Source: Macrosoma leucophasiata
Taxonomy: Eukaryota; Arthropoda; Insecta; Lepidoptera; Hedylidae
Reading direction: 5' to 3'
Assembly: GCA_036365455.1 (NCBI GenBank)
Contig: JAWQUS010000017.1
Location: forward strand, 806,001-870,000
DNA length: 64,000 nucleotides
The translations under genes and the position numbers were made by a program. Positions 1 to 10,229 of this stretch are shown piece after piece (the stretch's first letter is position 1; the number at the start of each line of letters is the position of its first letter). The notes beneath the pieces were generated by a model. That model saw only the letters and a list, made by a program, of their open reading frames with translations, did not search any database and was not told the origin of the DNA.

Positions 1-110
1 GTAAAACAGCTTCTAAATATTATCGAATATAAAGAACACTTTCTGGTATTTAAAATAGTTTTTACTCTAAGGAATTAAAATGGTCTTTTATAAACTAACT
101 TAAAAGTACC
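1..110 (+). repeat. MITE R15 truncated copy at the window edge
   Basis: Matches one arm of the foldback at 17171-17517 (shared AAAGAACAxTTTCTGGTAT). Lies in intron 7 of copy A. The 110-261 remainder shows nothing recognisable. Confidence 0.5.
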
Positions 111-261
111 TCTAGCTATACCTATACATGGCTCTAGCAAAAATCTATTCCCTTCAGAATCTTATGTCCGTGTGGAAAAAGGTTATCTAATTAGTGTTCT
201 ACGTTATTTTGTATGTTTTTTTAGAACCCTATTTTCGCGTTATTAATTTAATTAGACTTAC

Positions 262-394
262 CTATGGTATTGAAGAGTTTCCTGGTGTTAGTTACACTCA
301 ACCACTTTTTTCTGACGATGAGATCCGTCATGGCGCCCATGGGGAAACTCAGCGTATACATTGCCAAGTACGGGAGTGACGAAAACACACCATT
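262..394 (-). CDS. Copy A exon 7 (TM8)
   Basis: 133 nt. Acceptor TAAAAG, donor GTAAGT. Encodes [31 protein letters not shown] and NTRKLFNTIG. Exon 8 would lie left of position 1. Confidence 0.87.
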
Positions 395-3300
395 CTTTTA
401 GAAAAATAACAAAAAGTGGAGGATATAATTAATAATTAATCATGACACTAATAACTACATACAAAATGTACCGCCTCTCTATCAAAAAATCTAACTCAAT
501 GAATTTACATACACGTGTCGTAGATCACATCGCTCTTATTTTGTGGTAACGTTCCCAGAAGACTGGCGCATTGCCGCGTTAAATGGTGACGCTTATTCTT
601 TGTGCAAAGAATAGACCAGCCCTCTGATCACTTGAAGCGTTGACCAAACGTTTCGAAATCAAAATCGAATAAAACATGAGCACTGGCACCCCACGGACCC
701 AGTTTTTCGACTCCAAATGGCTCAAATGTGTAGCCGTTTGAAAGATTCTGCATCAGCGATGGTATCAACTCTTTAGCAACTCCCCTCTTAAGGGGAGATG
801 ACTATAATGAGCTGGATAATAACCTGACAGTCCTAAACGCCATAAGACCACCCTTCAGCCAAAAGGATAGGATACGAGCCGAAAGGAAACTTCTGGACAA
901 AAGATTTCCTGAAGCAAATGTTGTGCATCATTAGGGAAAAATATACGATAATCGCTACGATTAGAACACGGGTTGGCGATTGCAGTTGCATCCTTTTACT
1001 ATATTTACTGCTGCCTTTTGGAATAGTGTAATCAAAATTGTACGGTTGACTGACTGCACAAGCGGAAGAATTATTCTCCACTAATAAGAGAGAGGTGGTG
1101 AGATGGTCACGTCCTGAAGTCATAACACGTAAGTGGAATTACCAAGTCAACTTGTTCATAAAGAATAGCATAGACTACTCACTTTCTTCAAATCGACGTT
1201 GAGAACCTTCGCCATATAGGTAGGCATTTCTGTCATGAGCGTGAAGAAGCCCCAGTTCTGTCCACAGTGGGACACGACTGCCGCCAGGAAGGGCAGGCAA
1301 GTGAAGATCTTACCCCATGGCACAGAATGTCTCTGAAACAGTTGTAAGGGATTTTATTACATTATCGGCCGAGTTTTGGAACGCTAAGAGCGTGTTAAAA
1401 TAACTTTCGTATTAAAACTTAAATGAGTTGCTGGAACACTTTCATTTGCGATGAAGCTATGATTAGTTGACAAATGCTTTGACACTGACACAAGTTTAGT
1501 TCACAACTAAAGACCCTATTCATTATAGCACCACAGTTTCAGGTCACTCCGCTCACCCTTGGTAAGAGCATCGATAGCCTTGGCGTTGACATATCGATCG
1601 AATTGCAATTGGGAGCCAAATTGAGTATAAGACCATTTGGCATCAAAAAAACTAGGGGCACTTTTGGCATTTAACAAAATGAGGTAGTACCTATTACACT
1701 TCCGAGCAACTACTGCAGCTTTATAAGGTCCAAGTACGGCTCATCTTGAACGCTGATCTCATTTAGAAGCCCTCAAATACCAACGTGGTCCACATGACTC
1801 CTTACAAGAATATTTTCAAAAAGAGACAACAGCCAACCTCCTTTGCAAAAAGATTAACTCAATCATATTTTTTATCAGTTTGCATAATGTTACTCTACTT
1901 TCACGTATCCGTCATGTGTTTTTTATCCGTACAGACAAGAGAGACACTACGATGATAAGATTATTGGAGCTCAAGAATATTAGGAAAATGTATGGAAAAA
2001 TCAATTGAAATGTGAACGCTTATGCTACTTTTATTAGCTTGTAATGTTTAAATGTAGCTATATAGTAAAGAATTGTAATTCAAATCATGTTACGTGAATA
2101 TTGTGATCGACATTTCATTATTTCACTCAATAAGTCACCTTTATTTAATTTTGGGCATAGATTTCCATTTAAGGAGCTTGAGGGCGTAGGCACAAAAACC
2201 AGAGGGCAAAATGCAAATGCGTTGCCATCCCTGAGACCTGAGTTGTTATGTCTGTGTGGTAGTTATTACGGGGCCATATATTACATACCAAAACACAATA
2301 GTTCTGAACACTGGCGGCAGATAGATTAGGTAAAGCTGTGGTGCCTACGCACTTGAGCTCCTACACTGGAACTCTGCCACCAGCAGGTAATGTCAATGAT
2401 CTCCCTTACTTATCATGTGAAAGACATGTTTGTTTACCCTTTTCATAACAACAAAAATGGCACCTTCTGTTCTCCCACTCTGCCCAAAGACCTTTGAATG
2501 TATGTCAATTCCGCTTCAGATATCAGCTTCGACTGTTCAGGTGACGCTGACCCGAAGATGATGTAAGCTACAGTCCAGATGGCTCCGAGGGTGCCATTCG
2601 TGTAAAAGATGGCTTCCCATCCCCACATGCTCGCCAGAAATCCAGATACAATGAGTTGAAGGGCTATACCAAGTGGAGCACCTGTAAAATCGTTACAGTA
2701 CTCAAAAAGAAATATTTCACGTCGAGCCTCCGAAACCGACAGTCAGCTATTTTCGACTTTGTACAGCATAATCTCTGCTGCGTAATGTCTATGTAAGCAC
2801 TGATACTCCGATATTAGTCAAAACAAGATCGGAATTGTCGACAAACGTCACTTAGGTAAGGTGCTAAAGAGATAACGCTCTACAGACCCGATACAAGCCG
2901 AAGTCCTTCAAAATGGTCCAAGAGATACTGAACCCTCCGAGCACCGTTGGTCCTGTAGGGCTGGAAATTTTTGTAGGGATAAATCATAACACGCCAAGTA
3001 CAAAAACTATCGCTTGGCAAGGATCAGCCAGTTTGTACTTGGCGTGTTATGATTTATCCCTACAAACATTTCCAGCCTTACAGGACCAACAGTGCTCGGT
3101 GGGTTCAGTATCTCTCAGTCTATAAGGTTGATGTGCTATATTTCTGGTTGTTGTCCATCATGTTCTTCGAAAAATATTAGAAGTAGGTGATGGCATGGAT
3201 CAAAATAAAGATGGTAATACTAAATGGAATTATTAACGAAATTTCAAACTGAACTGCTTTAGTAGCTAGTGATAGCAAGCCACTACTACTACGATATGTT

Positions 3301-6300
3301 CCTGGGTCACGAGTCATCAGAGATAAGGGTGTGAAATCCGTGATCGCTGGTTCTATTGGAGTTTTTCCATTTTCTAGAAGTTATCTTGGAGTTCTGTAAT
3401 GTGCTTGGAGATGTCAACAGGCTTGCCACTTGTTACATGGGCCAAAACTTTACCTTCAAATCGAGGCTGTGCGCAAGTACGCTTATATTTGCCTATCCCT
3501 GTAGATCCGCGAATTTACGTTACGTTACCTAAAATGCCAATCTTCAAATCTCGTGTGCAATAATTTTAGTGGCAAAAAATTGCTTTGGCATTGTGTTGCT
3601 ATTCTTCTACTTATCCATAACCATAGGAATGGGATGTGTTTTCACGAACTACTCTAATTAACCCTTCGTGTAAATTACGTGTCTAGATAATTTATTTTTC
3701 CACAAACTGACGGAATCTTTTAAGTATTTATTATAATACATAGTATTTATTATATAAATTAATATTTTATTGGTATTTTTTTTTGTATTTTGTTACTTCA
3801 TGGAAATGTAAATTTTTAACCCCTTCTTTTCATGTCTCTAATTTCATTTTCTTTGAGCTATTTGCACATATATATAGCTATTTACATTCTCGTAACACAT
3901 AGGTGAACTATACGATAGTAGGAAATAAAAGCTTCTTACCAGCATATATTATTGTACTCAATCTCCCCTTTTCTTCTAAAGGGATCCACTGGCTAATGAG
4001 ATGGTGCATCGAAGGATACACAAACGCTTGTGTGAGACCTTGAAGGATTCGGCAACAGCAGACAAAATACCAATCACCCTATGATAAAGCAAAATTTTAA
4101 TTTTGATAGATGTATTAACAAATCTTGCCACTAGTAACTTCTCGGAATAACAAGTGACCTAAATGAGACATCTTCAATCGGGAAGGTTATTCATGCATTT
4201 CGAATTAGCTTTAGTACAGGAAATCTCGATGGCCTGTAGGTCTGAAAAAGGGCCTTTACATAGGTTTATTTTTTCAAAGTTACACTGTAATCCTTTATTT
4301 ATACCGACATAGAAACAATTAAGATTTGTTGGGATTCCACCGAAAAGAAACAGGATGTCAAAGGTTAAACTGGATTTATTCGTTACTAGAACTGAGACAA
4401 GATACATTTAAAATAGACAGTAACGAAGAGAACGACCACAGAGATCATAGAGTATGACAATGTTTTACTAGTGTTGCTATCGCTAGTGATGGCACACAAA
4501 CCATAAAATACGTTTCATTTACAACTTAACAAGATTGTTATGAAAAGTTTCTTATTTAAGATATTCAAATGTGTAAAAATTAACCGACAGAAATGTACGT
4601 TATGTGTATGTTTATAATAATGTACGTCCGCGTCGAATTAAAAAAATAGTTTTCGGTATCTACGCGGACGAAGTCGTCGGCACAGCTAGTTTCCAAATAA
4701 ATGCTTACCAAATTCGCACCGACTGGCATCAACAAAGACAAGAGGGCGTTGGTTGAAACAGAGATAATAATGAGGATCTTCCCTCCAAATCTCCTAGCCA
4801 GCACCCCAGCAGGAATCTGGAGCACCACGTAGCCCCAGAAGAACGATGACAGGATCATGGACTGAGTGGAGTAACTCCAGTCGAAATACTGAAAATAATA
4901 ACCACATTTTTCGTCTTAGTTTTGTAATATATTTTAGTTTGGACCGAAACTATTTACAAGCTGAATTTGAAAAGGACTAAAGGTATCATATACATTTCTT
5001 AATTATGTGGGACCTACTTTTTGATATTCATAAATGTATGAGTGGCAATTAATCCAACAAACGCTGGACGTTTTATCATATACCTACGAGTAAATGGGCC
5101 TAACTATGATAATTATTTTCGTGATTCAAAGTTTTTTTTTCTCTTGTAATAACTAGTCTTCTTGCGAACTTTGCCTCTCCTATTTTATAATTTTGTCTTT
5201 GTAGATATTAAAAAAGGGACTCGTGTTGAGGTTTCCTAATAGAGACCGATTAATTATTATTGAATGTCTTATAAAATCATATCTGTACAATTTTTCTGCT
5301 CCTGCTTTATTACTTAGAGGATATTATTATGAAGTTTGAAACGACATCTCAGTACGTGACATGTTTAGTGTTTTTTTTAAATATCCTACTGTCTAGACAG
5401 TCGTTTACGACATGTAATTTTAATTATAGTGCAATGTTTAAAAGGGGCTCCCATACAACAAACGTGTTTATACTAAGTAGATCGTCGCGTCCATCATCAG
5501 TTGTCCGTCGCGTGCGCGAAGCTCGCGGCGCGGAAGCAGCACCGGGGTTGGCCCCCTCTGCTGCGGCTTCTTCTGGCCTGCCATGCAGGCCAGCGTAACC
5601 GACGTTGGGTGCCCTTAGGTTGGTTAAAAGGTTTTATAGAGGAGGCAAGCATCGCCATATTATTAATAGTTATTGTCCCACTGCTTTTTATGGTGTTTGT
5701 TTTTTAGATTTTTTTAGTTCTTTTTTTTGCCACTTCTCGTACTTCCTTTGACGTGCATACCTCTGTGCCGTCACTGTGGCTCGGTGTCTTCATGGCTCGC
5801 AGGTTGCTGTCACCTAGCAGCGGGCTCCAGTGACGACGGTGACGTCGCGGGCAGGTGTCGAACAATCATCGACTATCCTGCGACGCAACTAATACCTAGA
5901 TGTTTATAGATTCTGGTTTGGAACCCTTAATGCGCGAGTCCGATTGGCCTATTTTCGTACTTACAACATCTTGTGTATTGTCAGTCATGTCGACGATAGC
6001 CATGCTCATGTTGACGCGCATGCTGAAAGCCAGCAGCATCGCCAGGAATAGCAGAAACGTTTGCACGTGACGCACACCCAGGCCCTCTGAAATAAACCCC
6101 ATGATTTGCAATTCAATCCCATTTAATTACATTTTAATTAATTATTAATAATTTTTACTGGTGATAGAGTTCCAGTGCAGGAGCTCGAGGACGTAGGTAT
6201 TATCTAATGTACTTGCCGCTAAATGTAACACCTTAGGCCTCAGGAATGGTAACGCATCTGCATTTTGACCTTGGGCTTTGTGTGGGTGTCTATAGGCTGC

Positions 6301-9151
6301 AGTCATCACTTAACATCAATATGAACTGCATGCTTGTTTGCCACTTCCATTACATAAAAAAAAGAAAAAGTTATTATTAGCAAATATGTCAAGATTAAAC
6401 CAGTGAGTGTTTCAGTGCATTATCTCAAGGACTCACGTGCCAGTTTTCGCATTTATCTGAACCACTCATCGCCACAAGTTAGGAAATCTTAAATGGACGC
6501 TTGATTTCTGGAAGGGATAAGTAGGTAAGTAACTCCATTAAGCACGCGAAAGTTTTTTTTAATGATATGATTGAGACAAACAATGGTATAGTTTTTTACT
6601 GGTGGTAGAGCTTCAGTGACGGAGCTCGCGGGCGTAGGCACCACCGCATTACCTAATATACTTGCCGCTAAATGGTAGTGTTCAGCAGTATTGTGTTCCG
6701 GTCAGGTGGTAATGTACAGCCCTGTAATTTCCGGCACAGAGGCATAACACCTTAGGCCTCAGGAGTGGTAACGCATCTGCATTTTTACCTCTGGTCATTG
6801 TGTGGGTGTCTATAGGCTGCAGTCATCACTTAACATCAATGTGAACTGTATGCTTGTTTGCAACTTTTAAAACATTAAAAAAAAAAAAAAATAGTTCCCA
6901 TTGATGGTAGGTAAATTGATGATTGTAGCCTATAGACATATTTTTATTTATTTGTTTATTTATTCTTTTATTGAGCACTGCTGTCTGAGATACAAGCTTG
7001 TCGCTTAATTCAGACGCAGATGCACGTTGTAATACTTATGATCTTTTTGAAGCAAATAAATGAATGAATGAATGAATTTTTTTCATGTGCACAAGAAATG
7101 CTATATAGCATTCTGTGATTATACATAAAAACCGAAGATCAATATGCGTATGCGTTGCCGCTGAACACTACCATATGGCGGCAGACAGATTTAGGTAATG
7201 CGGTGGTGCCTACGCTTTCGAGCTAATGAATTGGAAATCTACTATCAGTAATTACTAAAAACAAAAGAATACAGTACAAATTCAACAAACTAAAATGCAA
7301 ATAATAAATATATTTTATTGCTTGATGCCAAATTAATAGCATAGAAAACTTGATGGCAAATTAAAAGTATAAACTAGTTTAAACATATCGTTAAGTCAGA
7401 CTGCCTCGGTAGCCTAGTGGTAGCAGGCCACTACTACTACGTTGAGGTCCTGGGTTCGATTCCCGGGTAGGGGGTTATCAGAGATAATGGTGAAAAAGCC
7501 TTTATCTCTGGTTCTATTGGGATTTTTCCATTTTCTGGAAATTTCCCAGTACCTCAAAGTTTGGTAATGTGCCCGGAGATGTCAACAGGCTCGCCACCAT
7601 GTTACATGGGCCAAAACGTAACCGGCGAATCGTGGGTGTTTGCATGTATGCTTGAATGCATGCATTTACCTCTGCCTACCCCTTCGGGGATTACAGGCGT
7701 GAAGTTACGTTAAGTCAGAGATTTCAACATAGTAAATGTCTCTGTGCCGGAAGCTATAACTACCGGCACAGAGACATTTACTATGTTAATATTTCTTTTT
7801 CTGCCTGACCACAACATGATAGCGCTGAACACTTAGGTTTAGCGGAGAGTAGATAAGGTAATGCGGTGATGCCTACGCCCGCAAGCTTCGTTACAATTGC
7901 GGAAATTTTGTAGATCATGACCGAATATAATTATTATGTTTTCTTCATGTCGTAAATTTTACCATAAGCGCACTTTGTATTTTATTTCAGTCACGATAAA
8001 TAATGTTTTGTAAGCAATTTTGTAACTATCCGTCATTAATCAAGGGATCAGAGCATTATGTATATTCCAACATATTAAAATAAAAAAAAAAACAACGGGT
8101 TGCAAGCCGGGAGTGCCGGAAGGAGTTAAATCTTAAAATTGTAATTTCCAGCACAGAGGCATAGATCTCAGGAGTGGTAACGCATCTGCATTTTGTCCTT
8201 GGTTTTTGTGTAGGTGTCTATAGGCTGCAATCATCACCTTATATCAATGTGAACTGGAAATGGCAAACAAGCATGCATGTTTGCCATTTCCATAACATGA
8301 AAAAAAAGTTGTGCATTTAGGGTTCCGGACATAAAATAAATAAAAAAAAAGATCCGGACGAATTGAGAACCTCCTCCTTTTTTCGAAGACAGTTAAAAAG
8401 AACGGAACCCTTATAAGATCACGAGTCTCTGTTGTCATAGAACGTCTGTCCGTCTGTCTGTCTGTTCGTCCGTCACAGCACATAAATTTGGTATACCTAC
8501 ACATGTACGAGTATATCAGTTACCATTTCATGCACGTTTTACAAAATATAATTTTACATAGAAAGGCCACTTTTAGGGAATGAATAGGAATATTTAACAA
8601 AAATTCAAATCACATGATTAAAAATAAGGTTTACATGTAAAGATCTTAAACATATCTATTTGTACCTCAACATATATATTTGTAATTTGAAAATAAACAG
8701 TTTTCAATTCATTTAAAAAATTGTTAAAAAAATTATCATCTACTTCCATTTTCGAATTCCCTAATCATAGGTATTTAAAAAAGTACAGAGAAAAGTCCTA
8801 TCTCCATAGACTACAGTAAAAATTATAAGAAGTATATAAAATAAATGATAACGAAGAAAAAAATGTACAGAACCTGTACCTTCTGTTTCCTTCCAGTACC
8901 GACTCTACAAGGTTACTGTCATGATAAAAAATATATTGTAAAAACACCTCGAAGTTTGGTAATGTGCCCGGAGATGACAACAGGCCACCGGCCAAAACGT
9001 AATCGACGAATCGTAATCGACGAATCGTGGGTGTTAGAATGCTTGCATTTACCTCTGCCTACCCCTTCGAGGATTACAGGCGTAAAGTTGTTTAAAAAAA
9101 CTTACTTGGTTGAACATTTTCAATCTTCTCTACAGCGGTCACTGATCCCAT
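262..9151 (-). CDS. Copy A: SLC17/phosphate-cotransporter-like MFS transporter, 5' seven exons (partial)
   Basis: Coding exons on the minus strand are 9151-9106, 6086-5965, 4888-4709, 4078-3940, 2681-2464, 1332-1183 and 394-262. They join in frame for 329 codons plus one base; the rest is left of the window. The family is read from a GLGVRHxQTFLLF amino end, a MRVNMSMAIVDMT first helix, an LARRFGGK loop after helix 2, and the helix 4-5 segment around [16 protein letters not shown]17 proteins are 12-helix anion or Na-phosphate transporters of the plasma or lysosomal membrane; the substrate here cannot be read. Exons 2-7 match copy B exactly in length and phase. The start was chosen because a short ATG reading frame ends at a GTAAGT donor in phase 1, as in copy B. 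The donor after exon 5 is GTGCCA, which is poor, so the copy may be impaired. Confidence 0.85.
395..1182. other. Copy A intron 6
   Basis: No coding potential of its own. About 950-1125 is a diverged repeat (R11) also present at 12295-12390 and 39318-39510, ending in a block rich in AGAAGAATT. The rest is unassigned. Confidence 0.5.
1183..1332 (-). CDS. Copy A exon 6 (TM7)
   Basis: 150 nt, phase 0. Acceptor CTGTTTCAG, donor GTGAGT. Encodes [12 protein letters not shown], the [18 protein letters not shown] signature and LNVDLKK. Confidence 0.88.
1690..1830 (+). repeat. Decayed Jockey/CR1-type LINE RT fragment (intron 5 of copy A)
   Basis: Nucleotide match to the better fragment at 37790-38120, around CAGCTTTATAAGG.CCAAGT. 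The reading frame is broken. Flanking intron sequence (1333-1689, 1831-2169) is unassigned. Confidence 0.5.
2170..2385 (-). repeat. SINE-R1 fragment, rearranged
   Basis: A short plus-oriented 5' piece (2170-2192) is fused to a minus-oriented body (2193-2385) ending in the family's CTACCACCAG-like terminus. See the entry at 6598 for the family description. Confidence 0.7.
2464..2681 (-). CDS. Copy A exon 5 (TM5-TM6)
   Basis: 218 nt. Acceptor TTTTACAG. Contains [23 protein letters not shown] helix 6 ([14 protein letters not shown]) and the [12 protein letters not shown] loop. The donor is GTGCCA where copy B has GTATGT. Read-through would add VPFLLL and then stop. Confidence 0.88.
2921..3116. 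repeat. Long near-perfect inverted repeat (hairpin)
   Basis: Arms of about 83 nt (2922-3004 and 3033-3115) are reverse complements with only a handful of mismatches. They flank a ~28-nt spacer. Lies in intron 4 of copy A. A transcript would fold into a long stem-loop. Confidence 0.9.
3255..3540 (+). repeat. SINE-B, degenerate partial copy
   Basis: Recognisable order of family segments: CCACTACTACTACG, GGTTCTATTGG, TTACATGGGCCAAAAC and CTATCCCTGTAGATC. It is strongly diverged and lacks an intact A box. Confidence 0.6.
3940..4078 (-). CDS. Copy A exon 4 (TM4)
   Basis: 139 nt. Acceptor ATAG, donor GTAAGA. Encodes [19 protein letters not shown] and the conserved [17 protein letters not shown]. 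It was found by similarity to copy B exon 4. Confidence 0.88.
4655..4692 (-). repeat. R6 short inverted-repeat element, half copy
   Basis: Contains GCGGACGAAGTCG and CACAGCTAGT, the right arm of the R6 element described at 9673. It ends 17 bp from copy A exon 3. Confidence 0.65.
4709..4888 (-). CDS. Copy A exon 3 (TM2-TM3)
   Basis: 180 nt, phase 0 at both ends. Acceptor TTTTCAG, donor GTAAGC. Encodes [20 protein letters not shown], then the [13 protein letters not shown] loop and a third helix. A piece of the R6 short inverted-repeat element (about 4655-4692) lies just inside the following intron. Confidence 0.9.
4889..5964. other. Copy A intron 2
   Basis: No supported gene. AT-rich except for a GC-rich block at about 5480-5620 and 5800-5880. 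Overlapping short ORFs there look like base-composition effects. Confidence 0.5.
5965..6086 (-). CDS. Copy A exon 2 (TM1)
   Basis: 122 nt. Acceptor TTTATTTCAG, donor GTAAGT. Covers GLGVRHVQTFLLF and the first membrane helix with MRVNMSMAIVDMT, then DNTQDV. Confidence 0.88.
6157..6370 (+). repeat. SINE-R1, internally deleted copy
   Basis: Has both ends (ACTGGTGATAGAG start, CATTACATAAAAAA tail) but lacks the central ~80 bp around the GTGTTCAGCACTATCG segment. Confidence 0.85.
6598..6891 (+). repeat. SINE-R1, near full length (family reference)
   Basis: The family starts ACTGGTGGTAGAG and contains an imperfect GAGCTCC/GGAGCTC palindrome, GTAGGCACCACCGC, CTTGCCGCTAAATGG, a GTTCCGGTCAGGTGG segment, CTTAGGCCTCAGGAGTGG and a GTCATCACTTAACATC tail, then poly(A). 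Length is about 290 bp. About 30 copies or pieces lie in this window on both strands. The A tail and frequent 5' or internal loss point to retroposition. I see no clear B box, so the head is unassigned. The tail resembles LINE 3' ends at 31966 and 38040. Confidence 0.9.
7127..7224 (-). repeat. SINE-R1 fragment
   Basis: 5' half of the family in minus orientation (GCGGTGGTGCCTACG), with a short 3' piece joined directly, so the centre is deleted. Confidence 0.75.
7401..7709 (+). mobile_element. SINE-B, full length (family reference)
   Basis: A tRNA-like head has A box TAGCCTAGTGG and B box GGTTCGATTCC about 35 bp apart, followed by a ~230-bp body and a tail CCTACCCCTTCGGGGATTAC then GGCGTGAAGTTACG. 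The 10-bp sequence TTAAGTCAGA flanks both sides (7391-7400 and 7710-7719) as a target duplication. No poly(A). The tail matches the 3' end of the RTE-like LINE pieces at 24530 and 58940. Confidence 0.9.
7726..7787. repeat. Perfect hairpin containing SINE-R1 sequence
   Basis: Two 25-bp arms (7726-7750 and 7763-7787) are exact reverse complements around a 12-nt loop. Each arm carries CTCTGTGCCGG of SINE-R1. Confidence 0.92.
7801..7890 (-). repeat. SINE-R1 fragment
   Basis: 5' half only (GGTAATGCGGTGATGCCTAC), diverged. Directly follows the hairpin at 7726. Confidence 0.7.
8138..8308 (+). repeat. SINE-R1 3' half with internal palindrome
   Basis: Starts at the GTAATTTCC segment and keeps the A tail. 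At 8256-8291 the tail region is folded back on itself as a palindrome with 14-bp perfect arms. Confidence 0.8.
8944..9090 (+). repeat. SINE-B 3' fragment beside copy A exon 1
   Basis: Retains TTTGGTAATGTGCCCGGAGA through CTACCCCTTCGAGGATTACA. A 14-bp segment (AATCGACGAATCGT) is tandemly duplicated. The tail ends 15 bp from the exon 1 splice donor at 9105. Confidence 0.85.
9106..9151 (-). CDS. Copy A exon 1 (start codon exon)
   Basis: Encodes MGSVTAVEKIENVQP plus the first base of a Lys codon, followed by donor GTAAGT. The segment IENVxP is shared with copy B exon 1. Too short for ordinary ORF finding. A SINE-B fragment ends about 15 bp from the donor. Confidence 0.75.
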
Positions 9152-9612
9152 TGTCTACACTTTACTACACATGTCACCACTATTGTACTCCACACTCAAG
9201 TGCCCTGCCAGTTTCACTCATACACATATTTCATACATTGAATGAGAACAGAGGATGTTTGGAGTGTTTATTGCTTGTATATTTTTTTATTTTAATAATA
9301 AAATTGTAATCTGCACGAGATTAGATAATGTTTATACCTGTCACCTAGTATACCTTACACACCATTGTCATGGTAGAATATTATAATCTTATTAAGCTGT
9401 ACTCTCACCATCTGTACAAAACTATGTAATATTCTCGTAAATAAATGATTATGATTATGTCAAATAGAAGTTTAGAGAAAATATTTGGATAAAAACTTGA
9501 CTTAAGGAAATTCAAGGTCATAAGAAAAATGAGATTCTATGATGCAGAGTTTATTCAGTTGATTCATACAGGCTAGTTAGCTTATGTAATAAGGAGTAAC
9601 TTAGGCTTGGGA
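9152..9612. other. Upstream region of copy A
   Basis: Immediately upstream of the copy A start codon, so it should hold its 5' UTR and promoter, but no TATA box or initiator can be chosen. 9290-9460 looks like an old LINE 3' end with AAATAAATGATTATGATTATG. Confidence 0.35.
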
Positions 9613-9815
9613 AAATGGAGGAATTTGTAAATAATTTATTCTGTCCATATAATATTTTTTCATTTATTTTATACTAGCTGCGCCCACGACTTTATCCGGA
9701 TAGATACTGAACAATCATAAATTCTCACGGACGAAGTCGCGGGCACAGCTAGTTATACATAAATGAAAAAATATATATACGGACAGAATAAATTATTTAA
9801 AAATTCCTCCATTTC
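9613..9815. mobile_element. Foldback with R6 element at its centre
   Basis: Outer arms of about 60 bp (9613-9672 and 9754-9815; shared AATGGAGGAATTT and ATTTATTCTGTCC-like blocks) are inverted repeats. They enclose an R6 element at 9673-9753 whose own ends are ACTAGCTGCGCCC and its complement. The whole unit is one nested cruciform. Confidence 0.8.
9673..9753. mobile_element. R6 short inverted-repeat element (family reference)
   Basis: About 82 bp with ~25-bp terminal inverted repeats beginning ACTAGCTGYGCCCRCGACTT. The short middle contains ACAATCAT. Other copies are at 34306, 35037, 55738 and 56204. This type is familiar from lepidopteran introns. Confidence 0.8.
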
Positions 9816-9944
9816 CCTATTTAAAAAAAAAAACCTGAGAAATGTAATGAATTTGGTCATCATAATAAAGTTTATTAACTTATTATCAGAGTTCCTAAAT
9901 ATAAAAATATATAGACTGTGGCCTATTCGGGTTGTAATCATTCA

Positions 9945-10229
9945 CCCTTATTCATAAACGTACATTAGATACGTTTTAGCTATAGAGATATGCTTTGTCT
10001 TTTGGCCAAATACTCAAACGTTACTTAAATCTAAGTGGGACTTAAAAGTCTTCTGTCTTTATAAAACACGTTCAAACGATAGAGATAGCGCATTTGAGGG
10101 TTGCTCAAAAATTGAGTGACGTTTGAGTATTCGGCCTTTTGTCAGTTGCATTGTCAAATGTGCAGGATAGAAAAGGACAAGGGAGACATTAGTAACACTT
10201 TAGCTAAAATACGTTTATGAATAAGGGGG
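9945..10229. mobile_element. MITE R4 interrupted by MITE R5
   Basis: R4 terminal inverted repeats (CCCTTATTCATAAACGTA and complement) are at both ends. The R4 body is split after GCTTTGTCTTT by R5 at 10004-10136. Confidence 0.88.
10004..10136. mobile_element. MITE R5 (nested in R4)
   Basis: 133 bp with termini GGCCAAATACTCAAACGT and its complement ACGTTTGAGTATTCGGCC. The flanking Ts fit a short T-rich target duplication. The second copy is at 24724-24857. Confidence 0.88.

Noticed and set aside
5329..5909. Several overlapping ORFs in a GC-rich block as a small gene.
   Set aside because: They lie in different frames, lack any domain, and fit composition effects in an intron of copy A.
7401..7475. 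Functional tRNA gene from the A and B boxes.
   Set aside because: No acceptor stem, and the sequence is a repeated SINE head with a target duplication.
9753..9957. Overlapping ORFs on both strands around 9.75-9.96 kb.
   Set aside because: They are translations of the inverted repeat around R6.
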